DNA from: Paramacrobiotus metropolitanus
Lineage: Eukaryota > Tardigrada > Eutardigrada > Parachela > Macrobiotidae
Assembly (NCBI RefSeq): GCF_019649055.1
Contig: NW_026570234.1
Span: 1,550,001 to 1,614,000, forward strand
Direction: 5' to 3'
Length of the DNA: 64,000 nucleotides
The notes beneath the pieces are model-generated. The model was not told where the DNA came from, did no database searches, and saw only the letters and a list, made by a program, of their open reading frames with translations. Positions 30,385 through 41,122 of this stretch are shown piece by piece. The translations under genes and the position numbers were made by a program. How positions within the stretch are numbered: the stretch's first letter is position 1; every line of letters begins with the position of its first letter.

Positions 30385-31035
30385 GGTCACTGTCTTACGG
30401 GTGCGTTGTCTAATCGTTATAGGGACACATAGGTAACACATAAAAGTCATCGTCGACCTGCACAGATGTAGCACAGGTGCACTTACAGGAGAACTCTATA
30501 CTGCGACACGGGTGAAGCAGGCCGATCCGGAGACCTACCCCACGTCCGAGCTGTACCTCATCTGAAACCAGAAATGGCGCTTCGTCCAGTGAGCTCTACA
30601 GGAGAACATTTTACCGCCCTGGGAGAGGTGGATCGAGCATATCTATGCGATGCAGGCATGGTATTTGGAGCGGGGGCTGAACGCGGGCAAGGACCCGAAT
30701 GTGATGAATGCGGTGGCACTGCGCTATCCGCAGAATGTGCATATGATCCGCCCGAAGCCGTATTTTGACGGATTTGGAGATGTGTGGTTTTGTTTGCAGT
30801 ACTATTTTTCTATACTGGACTGTTGAATACCGGTACTTATTTCCAGTTCCGTCAGTGCTTATAATTTATTCAGTTTTTGCTACACAACTGGTCAGATTGA
30901 TCGTTTAATCATAGCTTCCATAAAACAACTGTTATCAGAATAGATCAATTCGGAACACGGTTGAATCGTTTATTTCACTAGCACAAATATGGACAAACGC
31001 ATAAGGTCATTAATTATAATCGCTGTCCGATATTC

Positions 31036-31463
31036 TCAGGTGCAGCGTTGACATGCTTGCTGCCCGATTCGTTCAGGTACCACACTAACATGCGTCGTCG
31101 CTCCGACATACAGCCGGCACCAGGTGGCGCCACCCTCCGCAGGACCTTCACATTCCTCCAGATGCGAGCAGGCGTACGTCCCAGCGTCGGCCAGCTGCAC
31201 ACTATGAATCCACAGTTCGTCGTCGGGGAGGTGGCGCAGACCCAACACGTTGTTGTTGCAGTGGCCGGTGAAGGCGGGGATGTCGGCCGAACGCTGGAAG
31301 ACGCGTTGTCCGTCCTTCGTCCAGTAGTAGACTAGCAGCAGGCGTGGCTCGTCTGGGCTGGTCTCCATGGCGATGCTGCGTGGGACCACTTCGAAAGGTC
31401 GACAGCTCAGGTGAAGGGTGTCACCTTCGACGACGGTTAGGTGCTTCGGAACCGCCAAACGAT
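31036..31463 (-). CDS. Immunoglobulin-domain protein, terminal exon (paralog 1)
   Basis: The exon starts after CATCCGCAG in phase 1 (DRLAVPKHLTVVEGDTLHLS) and encodes an Ig-like domain: first Cys in LHLSC, a YYWTKDGQRVFQ tryptophan strand, then LADAGTYAC with the second Cys, plus an extra pair (HLEECEGP, TWCRL). It ends QQACQRCT. The YYWTKDG strand and phase 1 junction are shared with the genes at 35796 and 38830. The first exon, expected to carry a signal peptide, was not located upstream. Likely a secreted or surface-bound recognition or adhesion protein; ligand unknown. Confidence 0.6.
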
Positions 31464-33092
31464 CTGCGGATGCCAAAACAATAATTTAATTACGTAGAAT
31501 TACCGTAGTAAGGTAGTACTGCATGGAACCAGCGCGTACAAGCCGGTCCGGAGTTAGAGCACGATAGAGAACAGCTAACGCATAATAAGCGCGATGTTTG
31601 CGCTAAGCACGATGGCCACTAGCCCACTACACTGGTGGCTTGGTGCACGCCATATATTTAATGAGTATAATCGTAATTGCCTGGAGGAAGGTGGCTAGAA
31701 AAACAGTCGGTGCAGTAAGGGACAATCTAACTGCGGAGCGCATTTACGCATTGTGGTAGACGGTCAACCATAGACCATACTTTCACTGGAAAATGTACTT
31801 TAATTCACTTCTAAACCACGGCTAGGCAGGTAGGAAAAAAAGGGGAAATAGGCCGTTCGCTCTGCGGTTAATAACCTTAATGCATAAATCAACAAACAGT
31901 GTGTTATAAAAGAAAAAATCTAGTGCCCTACGATCGCCATGCGCCAGTATTTGAAGATTCTGAACCCCAAAGCGCTTGTCCGCGCATTTATCATAAAAAC
32001 GAACCATCTACTTTATTGTCATACATTGTCTGTAAACAGTAAATCAGTAAATGTATACACGGGTTACTTATCTGTACGGCACAAAATATTGCAAGAAACT
32101 GCCAAGACAAAGAATTTCTCAATACATGAACCACAAGAGTGATAAGACGCATGTTTGTTTAGAACCTGTTATCCGTAATTCATAACCTTAGGAAGCACAA
32201 CAAAATATGGCACCACAACTGCCGTGTATGTATAGTCTGTGGAATTAACGTGCACCCGATGGCATTTACGCACCTTTCGTCAATTCCGTGATCATGCAGT
32301 TGGTAAACTGCCCCGCAACGGTGTTGGCAGCACTGTCATCGCGGCTGACTATTTGGCACTTTGTCATTATCCCTCCGTAAAAATTCCAGTTGCAAGCGGG
32401 AAATGTTGTCGTTGCGGGGCACGCAGTGCTCCACGGCATCCTGACGACAATCTGCACGCTGATTATTACACACCAGTAAAGCAACATGTCAAATGGAGAA
32501 GATTTGCATACATTCACGGTTTTACTTACAAGGAAATTTAAACGTCAATGAAGCGTAGAAAATAACGGACAGTAACGCTTTACCAGAGAACAGAATGCTA
32601 CTGGAGCGTTAGTTGCCAAGTTCGAACGTTGTATTCCCTGGACTGCATGCCATGCATTCCTGACGCTGTGAACAATGCCCAGCAGCTTGGCACTGCTTGG
32701 CTAACGAAACCATCTTTTCGAACTGCCTGATGACAAATCATGACATCTTCGTTGATCATTCGACACTTTACTCACCGGTCAAGTAACGCAGTAGTACGAC
32801 AGCGCGGATTCGATTTAACGGTTTTGACGATGATAAACTTCTGACCCGCGCGACTAACCGAATACTTTATCGTTTTTGCACTTAATTCATCTGACTGAGG
32901 CGTTGAAAACAGAATAAATTGTACAAGTACATGTGTAGATTTGTATGTGTCCTATGAAACACCACCCCACCGTCTGCTCTCCCTTTTTAACACTCCTATG
33001 CTCGCGATCGTAATACGAACAAGTAGTTTACAGTTTCCGTATAGTTTACACTAATTATTTCTGTTAATGCGTGCATGGTCCGGTCGTAAAAG
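31464..33092. other. No gene recognised
   Basis: This should contain the first exon of the minus-strand Ig gene, but I cannot identify it. A 100-codon plus-strand frame (32239-32541) and its 83-codon antisense partner have no recognisable features. Confidence 0.35.
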
Positions 33093-34733
33093 ATGGATTG
33101 GGTGTATGCAGCGGCATTCTGGTGCGTGGTGGCGTTGGCGACCATCTTTCCTGTCCCGAACACGGAGGCGTGTACCCCTGCTTGCCCTAGCGAGGCGAGC
33201 TTGACAAGTGGAAAATGCGTCATAGAGAATTTTGCCTTCAGTAAGTACAAGTGCACTGTGTTACAGAAAAATGATTGAAATCTTATGCAGCATTAACAAT
33301 CTGCTAGAATATTCTGGAGGTAATTTTTACGATCACTGTTAAACTGGTTTATGTCGGTAAGATGTGATCATGTGCATGCACATAGCTGCACGTAAATATG
33401 TGTAATTTTGAACCTCTGTGTACACACTGGGGTATATAATTCATTACACAAAATAATTTTTACAATATTTACTTAATTATTTCCGCTCTGGTTGTGGTCA
33501 CTTTATTCGATCGCGAGCAATTAGGAGTGCTGAAAAGGGAGAACAGGCGGCGGGTAGTATTTTGCGTTTCACCCGATTCAGAGTTTCCGTTGTTTGTTTT
33601 ATTTTCCATAAAAATTTACTGATGTTTACGTTCAAATTTAATGAGAGAAGTCGTTTTTTATAAAAATTAATGATCTCTGTGAACTTTGTTTTGTCAGGAA
33701 CTTTAACAATCTGGTGACAGGAATATGAAACCATACACGCAGAGTGACCGGAATATGAGAAAAAGTACATGTCGAGTACATTAGAGTAGTTGTTGTGCAT
33801 CCGCCAAAGATTCCGTATTCTTGCGATATTTGTGAACTCAAAAAAACTTTTAGCACTACACATGTTATGTAATATATGACTTACATGTACCGACAACAGA
33901 ATAAATTGTACACTTGGTTTGCATGTGTCCTTAGAAACACCGGGCCTTTCCGTCTATAAACTTCTAAAATGAAATTTAACGGACCCTTGAAAAGTGTGGG
34001 GGTGGGGTGGGCTTGCTCAGCGAACTGCACATTTGACGGCTGGCTAAAGGCAGTGCGATGAGCAGCTATTCATGTGGTGGTCGCACCAATGATCGGTGAC
34101 CGGAATATGAAACCATACACTCAAAGTGACCGGAATATGAGGAAAAGCGGAGTACTTATGTTACAGGCTTACAGCAGTTACACTAGTGTAACCACATCTG
34201 TAAGTCGTCATTTTTTATTGAGTTCAATGAGTTGGTTATTAGCTGAATTGTAAACATAACATTCAGAAACAACTGTAATTAAACGCAGTTCTTAATAATA
34301 CAAAGTCTGTAGTCCAATGACTCTAATCAATCTATTGTTGCAGTCTTCTCTTGGGATATTACGCGCGAACTGGAAGTATCCGAAGGCTGCAACCTGGACC
34401 TTCCCTGCGTGCCCTTTCGCCGCAGCTCCACGTACCGGTACAATGCCGTTGACAAGAATACTTCGCCCGTTGCACTGTTAAGCAGTATCTGGCGCAAATA
34501 CGGCCATCCGTACATTTGGACCCGAAACAGCAAAGTGCTGGACGACATACAGCGCAACGACCCGCGTGTGCAGACCCGAAACGATCGGCTCCAGATCAGT
34601 TCGGTTAAACGTACCGATTCCGGAGTGTATTTCTGCACGCATGATGGAGGCACGACGAGTGCCGCATCGAAGCGGTCAGTTCTTGTTAATTTCGGCCACC
34701 CTACTCGAGTGAAGGTCCAACCTCGGAAATCAG
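33093..34733 (+). CDS. Immunoglobulin-domain protein, 5' exons (paralog 4, opposite strand)
   Basis: I join 33093-33240 and 34343-34733. Exon 1 is a signal peptide plus a short Cys motif (AAAFWCVVALATIFPVPNTE, ACTPACPSEASLTSGKC), closing at a GTAAGT donor in phase 1. Exon 2 opens after TTGTTGCAG in phase 1 and encodes an Ig domain: EGCNLDLPCVPF, then IWTRNSKVLDD, RLQISSVKRTDSGVYFC. It ends at a GTGAGT donor at 34734. The exon 1 sequence is paralogous to exon 1 of the minus-strand gene at 35796-36523 (shared DASLTSGKC / EASLTSGKC). The next exon is uncertain. Extracellular; function unknown. Confidence 0.6.
33713..34147. repeat. Interspersed GTGACCGGAATATGA motif
   Basis: A ~52 bp direct repeat (33713-33766 and 34095-34147) contains two copies each of GTGACCGGAATATGA, separated by AACCATACAC. 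A further single copy lies at 35512-35527. The pair sits in the large intron between the two exons of the plus-strand Ig gene. Confidence 0.7.
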
Positions 34734-35007
34734 GTGAGTATTAGCAGTTTTGTTTGTGCTTCCGAGTAGCTTAGCCTATGTGTAACGAAGGGTTTTATTA
34801 AGAAGGCTGACCGTGCTGATACATTGTTTAGTCGATCGACTAGTTAGATGACTAGGATGACTCATGCATGGTCAGATGACTGTTAATCACAGTAACAGAC
34901 TGTGACATATATAGCAAGACATAGAATATCAACCGACTAGCATGTAGGTAGAAGAGCTGGACAATTAGCTCAGCAGAATCGCTAAAGGCAAGAGTTACAG
35001 ATACATT

Positions 35008-35470
35008 ATGAATCGCATTACATATGCCGCCGCTGCTACTCCAGATCTACCTCTTCCGGACCCTGCGCCGCCAACTATTCCTCGGCAGTTCAGGGAACAC
35101 TATTGCGTCTCCTGTATTACACCGGGCGACTGTGCGTACTGACCGCGCGGAGTGCAACACTGCCGTTGACCTTTAGCTGGTCGCTAGCGATCGCGCCGCA
35201 GTTCGGCGCGCTGCACATCGTCGTTACGGGATTGTTGCATTATGGCTTCGAAACGGGCCGGCAGAGTGCCGCTGATTTGATCGAAACCACCAACGAAACG
35301 GTGCGCAAACCGTCGCAGCGTATCTTCCGCTATGCCTCTCTACCGTTGATTTACTGTATCTTTTCGACTACGTGGACGAGCTCAGCTCCGATGATGAAAC
35401 TGATCAACGATTTTCGGTGTTCTTCTCGGCGCTGCAGTTTAGTGAAAACGCTGTCTTGCCGTTAGTGTGA
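35008..35470 (+). pseudogene. Possible decayed coding segment, function unknown
   Basis: Codon-like sequence moves between frames: FGALHIVVTGLLHYGFETG and ETTNETVRKPSQRIFRYAS in one frame at about 35190-35337, then DLLYLFDYVDELSSDDETDQ to VLPLV and a stop at about 35468 in the next. A hydrophobic LLLQIYLFRTLRRQ lies in a third frame at about 35030. This could be a frameshifted membrane-protein remnant (a chemoreceptor-like TM region is one thought) or the misread end of the upstream Ig gene. The evidence is weak. Confidence 0.25.
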
Positions 35471-35795
35471 CTGGCATTTGTGGAGCATTATTTCAGCGCT
35501 GTCGAGTGGCTGGTGACCGGAATATGATAGCTTCATCAGCCGTTGGTATATTTTTGTGCGGCTTTACTTTTAATCTGATGTAGCGATTGAAAACTTCTTT
35601 TCCGTTTCTTGGCTCGCAGTTCGTAATGATTCGAAATTTTGTAAGAAAATAAAATCACGCGGACCGCGACTACGAATCTTCGCAGTGCTGGACGCTTTAG
35701 ATTTCATAGTCTTCTTTTAAAAGCCAATTCAGCAACAAGGGTTTTTGACTTCTTCACTGGTTAACCCAGCAACTACCAACTAAGCAGAAAGGCAA

Positions 35796-36523
35796 CTAAC
35801 AAAGAACACAGAAGTAACTGAGCAAAACATGAACAACTGGCGCTCTCCAAACAATTCTTGTCGCGGTGGATGTCGCCGTGACATGCAGCTGGAACGGCGG
35901 TCCGAGTCGGATCCGGCACGAGCCCTGGTAAGACTCATCACGGCAGTCCTCCGTAGCGATGCAAACGTACAAGCCGGCATCAGCGGAACTGGCGTCCTTG
36001 ATGGACAAGATCGCGTCAACCTCCACGCGACAGGAACTGGCACGCTCACATTGCCGGCGCAGACGGCTCCCGTCCTTCGTCCAGTAATATCCGTGGTTGC
36101 GCTGGTACATCCACCGCTGGAAACTATCCAGCACCGGCTGCACGTACAAAGGCCATTCGTTATCGTACTCATGGAGGCTCACCAGAGGCTGGCACGTGCG
36201 GGTGATTGACTCGTGTTCCGATACCATCAGTTGCGAAATTTCTGCAGAATTTGTATACATTTCGGTAATACGAGTAACATCCAACGCTGAATTAATTACC
36301 CTAAACGTTGTCAAGCAGTACAGATACAATACACTCATTACTCACTGGAAGAGACATTCTCACTGAAGCATTTTCCACTTGTCAAACTGGCGTCTTCAGG
36401 GCATGTGGGCGCACATGCATTCGTGTACGGGTTAGAGAAGATGGCGGCAATAGCCGCCACACACCAAACCGCCCTTATACGCTGGTACACAGTTGATCGG
36501 TCCGAGTTCATGGTTTTGTTCAT
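35796..36523 (-). CDS. Immunoglobulin-domain protein, two exons (paralog 2)
   Basis: I join 36523-36346 and 36241-35796 (207 residues; 104 bp intron, CCA|GTGAGT and CTGCAG|AA, phase 1). Exon 1 is exactly 178 bp, like exon 1 of the paralog at 38830, and encodes a signal segment (RAVWCVAAIAAIFSNPY) followed by ACAPTCPEDASLTSGKC. Exon 2 carries SEHESITRTCQPL, WPLYVQPVLDSFQRWMY, GYYWTKDG, then SADAGLYVC and ATEDC, an Ig fold with extra disulphides. The C-terminus (VVHVLLSYFCVLC) is hydrophobic and could be a GPI-anchor signal. About 65% of exon 2 residues match the paralog at 38830-39293. Confidence 0.7.
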
Positions 36524-38073
36524 TCGCCAGAATAAGAACAACAACTAAGGGAAAAGTATGGGAAATACAAAGAGTTTTCCGAGACTGCAGATGCAGAATG
36601 CAATCCAAAAACTAGAGTATCCTGTAATGTGCAGCAGTAATCACCTCATCAAATCGTATTAAACCGATTTCGAATCGTGCACGGTGGCACTGTCGTAAGT
36701 ATTGCTGACCGTCGAAAATGGAAGAGCATGGTATAAACAGGCATTTCGAAAAAGCATTGCATCAGCTATGCTTTGCTATGCAAGCGAAGAACAATGCCCC
36801 CGCTGCTTGGCAGTGTTCTCCGCTTTAGGAATGCACTGTGGCTGCATTCCAGCAAAGACGACGTTCGAATGTGACACATAATACCATGGTTGTCCGTAGC
36901 GCTATTTTTAGCAGTTAGGAGTGGGCAACTTGGCACTGCGCTCGGTTAACCATTTCTTTCCGTAACTGCTATCATAATAAGTGAGCGATTTCACTATTAC
37001 GAAAAATTGACAGCCACGTGGATGCCGGTTCATGCAAAGTGTATGGAACTATAGGAGTTTCACGGTGCGAAGTGAGGCGGAACATTGAAGTTTGGCTTGT
37101 TGATTAACGGCTGTGGAAGTGCACCGCACTTGTGCACAAGTGCTTCGATGCACTCTTACGGCCGTTAATCAACGGACCCAGCGGGAAAGGATATTTTTCG
37201 ACGCATTGCACCCATCTGGACGTTCAACATCCGTCCTGCTACACACATTTCTCGATTAAAAATTTGGGAAGCACACGCAGTTTTCACAGTCTGCAATCTG
37301 CGCCAACTGCAATGGACGCAAAGAGCTAGGTAGTTAGAGCTATTCTCCGCAGCCTGGCAGCTCGCAGTAGCATTGCTCTCGGTTCACCATTCCTGGCCCT
37401 GATTTCTCACGTAGCACATTATTTTTACGCTCCATCTCATCGGTGAATCGCCGTGTTTAAAAAGATGGTAACTTCACTACGTTTATCGGACTGTTTTATG
37501 CGCTCCGCTGTCAGATTGTCCCTTTAGCCTCGCAACCTCAGAATCCGTCGGATATCACCCGAATGTGCCGCGCAATTTCTGCGCGCTTTCTGCTCATTAC
37601 AAACAGCGCGGAGACTCTGCGGAGCACCACCCTTGTGACACACTTATGTCTCGCAACCGATAATAACGACAGGACAAGCCTGGCTAACGGGTGTCCAGTG
37701 GTCCCAAAACGTCAAGTTACGCGATAACCTAATTGTGTGGGCACGGGACACCGGGGAGCCCATCTGCGTAAGACTGAATATAATACGTAGAATGGAATAT
37801 GGATAGTATTGATAGAAAAGCAGTTGTCGGGATTTCATGGCAGAAGTGACAATGCCGGATTCATGCATCCAGGAAGCCGGAATGATGTAGGAGAGTTTCG
37901 CGGTCCAGAGTAAGGCGCAGCGCTGCCAGCGAGGGTCACGACGGGTACCGATGGACTTTTGCAACGGTCAATGACCGTTGTGGAGATGCATCGGGGCCCG
38001 TTAGACCGTCCCAGTGGGAAAGGATACTGTGTGGCGTAATGCAAAAACCAATTGGTTCAACATTCAATTTGTT
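36524..38073. other. Intergenic, with a diverged direct duplication
   Basis: About 37020-37210 and 37860-38040 are diverged direct copies, each passing from GGAG-TTTC-CGGT through a CATTG/CAACGG hairpin to GGGAAAGGATA. They may be flanks of the duplicated Ig genes. No coding exon was identified. Confidence 0.4.
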
Positions 38074-38217
38074 CAAACGTCAATTAACGGGTTCAGACGG
38101 GTTCAACATCATTAACGAACGAAACGAAAATCTGTGCAACAGGCCTTCCTGTTGCACAGATTTTCGTTTCGTTCGTTAATGATGTTGAACCCGTCTGAAC
38201 CCGTTAATTGACGTTTG
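38074..38217. repeat. 70 bp perfect hairpin
   Basis: Arms 38074-38143 and 38148-38217 are perfect reverse complements with a 4 base loop (38144-38147). Mismatch begins at the first base outside each arm. Confidence 0.95.
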
Positions 38218-38829
38218 CCTTAATCAAGCTGGCCTCCACTTCCAAATCAATATATGTACATTCTAAACGTACTGTACCGTTAAATGTCATCAGAGCTTTA
38301 GCTCACTTCATTTACGTAACATAATCACCGTGTGACGCACGTGTGTCACACTGACACAGTCAGACACGATGTTAGTTCGGATGATTCTAGCAGCCACGTC
38401 GTGGAAAAATTACCAACTGGCAAGGCAAATTTCCAGCTTTTTGTTTGCGGTTTCCGGGGTGACGAAGAAACATAATATTAGCTTTGGTGACCAAACATAT
38501 AATGCATTCCTATGTAACCGACTAATGATTGTACGTACCGTTACGCCGACGAAATTGGACGCAAACCCGTTTTTGGACGTAAACCTCATCTTTTGTAGAA
38601 GCATTGAATAGTAATATGAATTACCCGGTTGATCAGGGTAAGTGCTTCTATAAATAAACCCGGTTTTAATAAGCGCAGCTGTGCTAACTTAATTATGCTG
38701 AATGGGTCGGGAGCTAGCGGATTCTTCGAAACAGCTCCAGTTGTCACTGGAGCTTTGACAACTTTAGCCATCTGAGTTTGTATTATTCGTACTAGTTAAG
38801 TGATGAAGTGGGTAGTCTACACAAAGCGA

Positions 38830-39543
38830 CTAATCCATTGTAGGGGAAAATACATAACTGGCCAAACAAGGTAAAATTAAATTGTCGATTGATAGTCGCC
38901 AAGCAGTCCTTGTCGCGGTTGATGCCGGCATGACATCCAGCTGGAACGCCGGTCCTAATCGGATTCGGCACGATCCATGTTCCGAGGCGTTGCGGCAGTC
39001 TTCCGTGGCAATGCAGGCATACAAGCCGTTGTCCCCGGACTTGGCGTCTTTGATCAAGAGGACCGCGTCGGCCTCGATGCGGCACAGGTCAGTTTGCTCG
39101 CATTGCCGGCGCAAATGACGCCCGTTCTTCGTCCAGTAATATCCGCGGGCACGCTTGTAAATCCACCGCTGCGAACTGTCCAGCACCGGCTGCACATACC
39201 ACGGCCATTCGTTATCGTGGTCCTGGAGGGTCTCCAGCGGTTTACAGGCGCGGGTGATAGACTCGTGCTCCAATATCACCTCATGTGGAATTTCTGCATG
39301 ATACCGGTGAATTTGTTGTCCAAAAACGAGAAAATACGATAAGTATAAAGTATTGCTGTACGTACCGTCCGCCTCGTGCTCTATCCCGCAGTTCCATCGA
39401 TCATCTTCCTGGTCTGAATTCTCACAGGACGGGTACAGATCAGGGGATTGCATGGAACAAGCAGCGACCCAGTAAGAATGCGCAAAGAGCATACGGACGA
39501 TTAACACCGCAAATCGCAGTTGCAGGAAGTTTCTAACCAACAT
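38830..39543 (-). CDS. Immunoglobulin-domain protein, two exons (paralog 3)
   Basis: I join 39543-39366 and 39293-38830 (213 residues; 72 bp intron, GACG|GTACGT and CATGCAG|AA, phase 1). The frame also stays open through the intron, so a retained-intron single-exon form of 237 residues is possible. A signal peptide (LRFAVLIVRMLFAHSYWVAA) is followed by two exon 1 cysteines. Exon 2 has LEHESITRACKPL, WPWYVQPVLDSSQRWIYKR, GYYWTKNG, SGDNGLYACIATEDC and a hydrophobic tail (NLILPCLASYVF). It is closely paralogous to the gene at 35796, while exon 1 differs outside length and phase. Confidence 0.7.
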   Translation of the reverse strand: MLVRNFLQLRFAVLIVRMLFAHSYWVAACSMQSPDLYPSCENSDQEDDRWNCGIEHEADGTYSNTLYLSYFLVFGQQIHRYHAEIPHEVILEHESITRACKPLETLQDHDNEWPWYVQPVLDSSQRWIYKRARGYYWTKNGRHLRRQCEQTDLCRIEADAVLLIKDAKSGDNGLYACIATEDCRNASEHGSCRIRLGPAFQLDVMPASTATRTAWRLSIDNLILPCLASYVFSPTMD

Positions 39544-40020
39544 CTGTACAATCCAGTAGGAAGTAGGAACAGCTAGTAACGTGTGTCAGTTCCCGCAGGG
39601 ATAGATCATAGAACGGCACTCCGCTGGATTGCTTACTGTACTGGATTCGTGATAACTCATCGTGCCATTTTGGCAACCATGGTAAGCCTGTGTGGTAAAA
39701 ATTAATGCGCTGCTGAAGAAGTGAATACGAAAAGAGCGGAATAATTAGATATAATTAGGTACTGGCCATGGGAATTTCTTGCAGCCTAATGCTGGCGAAA
39801 GACATACTGGTAATACTGATAAACCGCCACTCCGCCTCATATTAACAGTTACTGTAATATTAATAACTCGTCGAATAGTATCGGCGAGATGAACGACCTT
39901 TTTTCCTGGAAGCAGAATGCTTATATACAAGCTTACTTCATTTCTACTATTCAAAGGTAACACCGTAACCCTCAAAAATCAACAAGCATGAAACAATCAT
40001 CCGCGGCAGATACACCCCAA
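39544..40020. other. No gene recognised
   Basis: Upstream region of the Ig gene. Short overlapping frames only. Confidence 0.4.
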
Positions 40021-40236
40021 TCACAACAAGAAAAACTCTTCTATACTGTCCTGCTCGGGAATCGTGCCCATAACGCATATCGCATTCCCGCGCTGTATCT
40101 GTATAGACAAACGCTGCCGAAAAAACTCTTTGGCGCGTTTCTGGCCAGTGGCAGATATTAGGCAGCTTCCAACCTTGTCCGCAAGTTTCTTAGTGCCACC
40201 GCTCTTAGTGCCGATGCTTATATATGCATCAGGCAA
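40021..40236 (-). pseudogene. C-terminal fragment of a repeated, probably mobile-element, protein (copy A)
   Basis: The frame contains GTKKLADKVGSC, ATGQKRAKEFFRQRLSIQIQ, then RGNAICVMGTIPEQD and a stop. The minus-strand frame at 63781-63999 is homologous, sharing TGxKRAxExxRQRxSIxIQRG. A stop codon lies just upstream in frame (TTGGTTTGA), so this copy is a remnant. I cannot name the family. Two scattered copies without surrounding gene structure suggest a transposon-encoded protein. Confidence 0.45.
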
Positions 40237-41122
40237 TGCCTTCCCAATTCAAACCAAGTCGTGATTCGATCAGTGATGGGTGGCTACGAACAGCGCGTTG
40301 CTGTGCAACCAGAAGTGTGTAGTTATAACATTTATTTCCAACGTTAATTGGGATGTTCTTTTTACGCACTACTGTTCTTCTAATTCGTAAAAACTGACGG
40401 GGTCATTTTGTAGCCGGTCTGCTTATCCAAATCCAACCATAAGTTGCAGTCTCACCGTGCATCATACAGATCCCGTTATACCCGTCACACCCTACCGTAC
40501 AGCTGACCTTCGCCGAGTCCAGAAAATACAAAAACAACGAGCTTCCCTGTTTTACGTCTATGGCGAATACAACGAACGATTGGCGGATTAGAAAGTTTAG
40601 TAAAGGAGATTACAATAATTATTATGGTAAGACAGGAAAGAGCGCTGTGTTGAAAACCAGGAATTGCAATGTGCTGCACGTGCGGCACATTCTAACCTTT
40701 GTGAGGTGCGCAAAATGCAAAGTATCCACTATCCAGTGTTACAAGTATAAGTAGTATTTGTGTGCGATGAGCTAATAATTCGCCGGTGCTGCATAACTTA
40801 TATGATAATCCCAGGCTGTTACTCACGGACAAACGTGATAAGAAACGAACATGCTAACCTGCGACAGAAGTCAACGACTTTCCCAATAATGTTGACACTT
40901 TAATCAGGACCGCGCACGATTCATGCGATAACGCTTATCTGCATCAGTGTGATTACTGTTAAAGTCTGAACAGTGAAAACTACTCAGTAGGCCAACTGTA
41001 CAACGGTACACGGCAGCCTAAAACACAGACACTGTACCAACGCTCTAATTTGAAGTTCCGGACCCTCAGTCTCTTAACTACTTCCTGGTTTTCGTTGAAA
41101 CCGTGTATACACGGACAGTACC
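40237..41122. other. No gene recognised
   Basis: Upstream of the caspase. No further coding exon or strong promoter motif identified. Confidence 0.4.

Larger units (their letters stand above)
29470..30826 (+). pseudogene. HtrL/YibB-like glycosyltransferase-type pseudogene, broken by a MITE
   Basis: Pieces in three frames line up as one protein. A type II membrane anchor (KLAGLLLLVMAVLWLYW) lies at 29481-29531. VVTTCYHIPSKMDKTAYLHF and FLPHIPGF follow at about 29640-29736, then IFTDAASAAELRALR in the next frame, then TRLVIQPLQEPHEYAKLD. After a gap come LYTATRVKQADPETYPTSEL, YLI*NQKWRFVQ* and ILPPWERWI (stops at 30563-30565 and 30590-30592), and GKDPNVMNAVALRYPQNVHM. The VTxYxxxPSK / FTD / LYLIWNQK order resembles the HtrL/YibB family common in nematodes, recalled from memory. 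At least two frameshifts and two in-frame stops show decay, and a 224 bp MITE lies in the middle. Confidence 0.5.

Noticed and set aside
33498-33896. 132-codon minus-strand frame
   Set aside because: AT-rich, lies in the intron of the plus-strand Ig gene, includes the GGAATATGA repeats and has no family features.
34955-35015. tRNA-like A-box (TTAGCTCAGCAGAATCGC) near 34963
   Set aside because: No B-box (GGTTCGANNCC) or acceptor-stem pairing follows within 60 bases.
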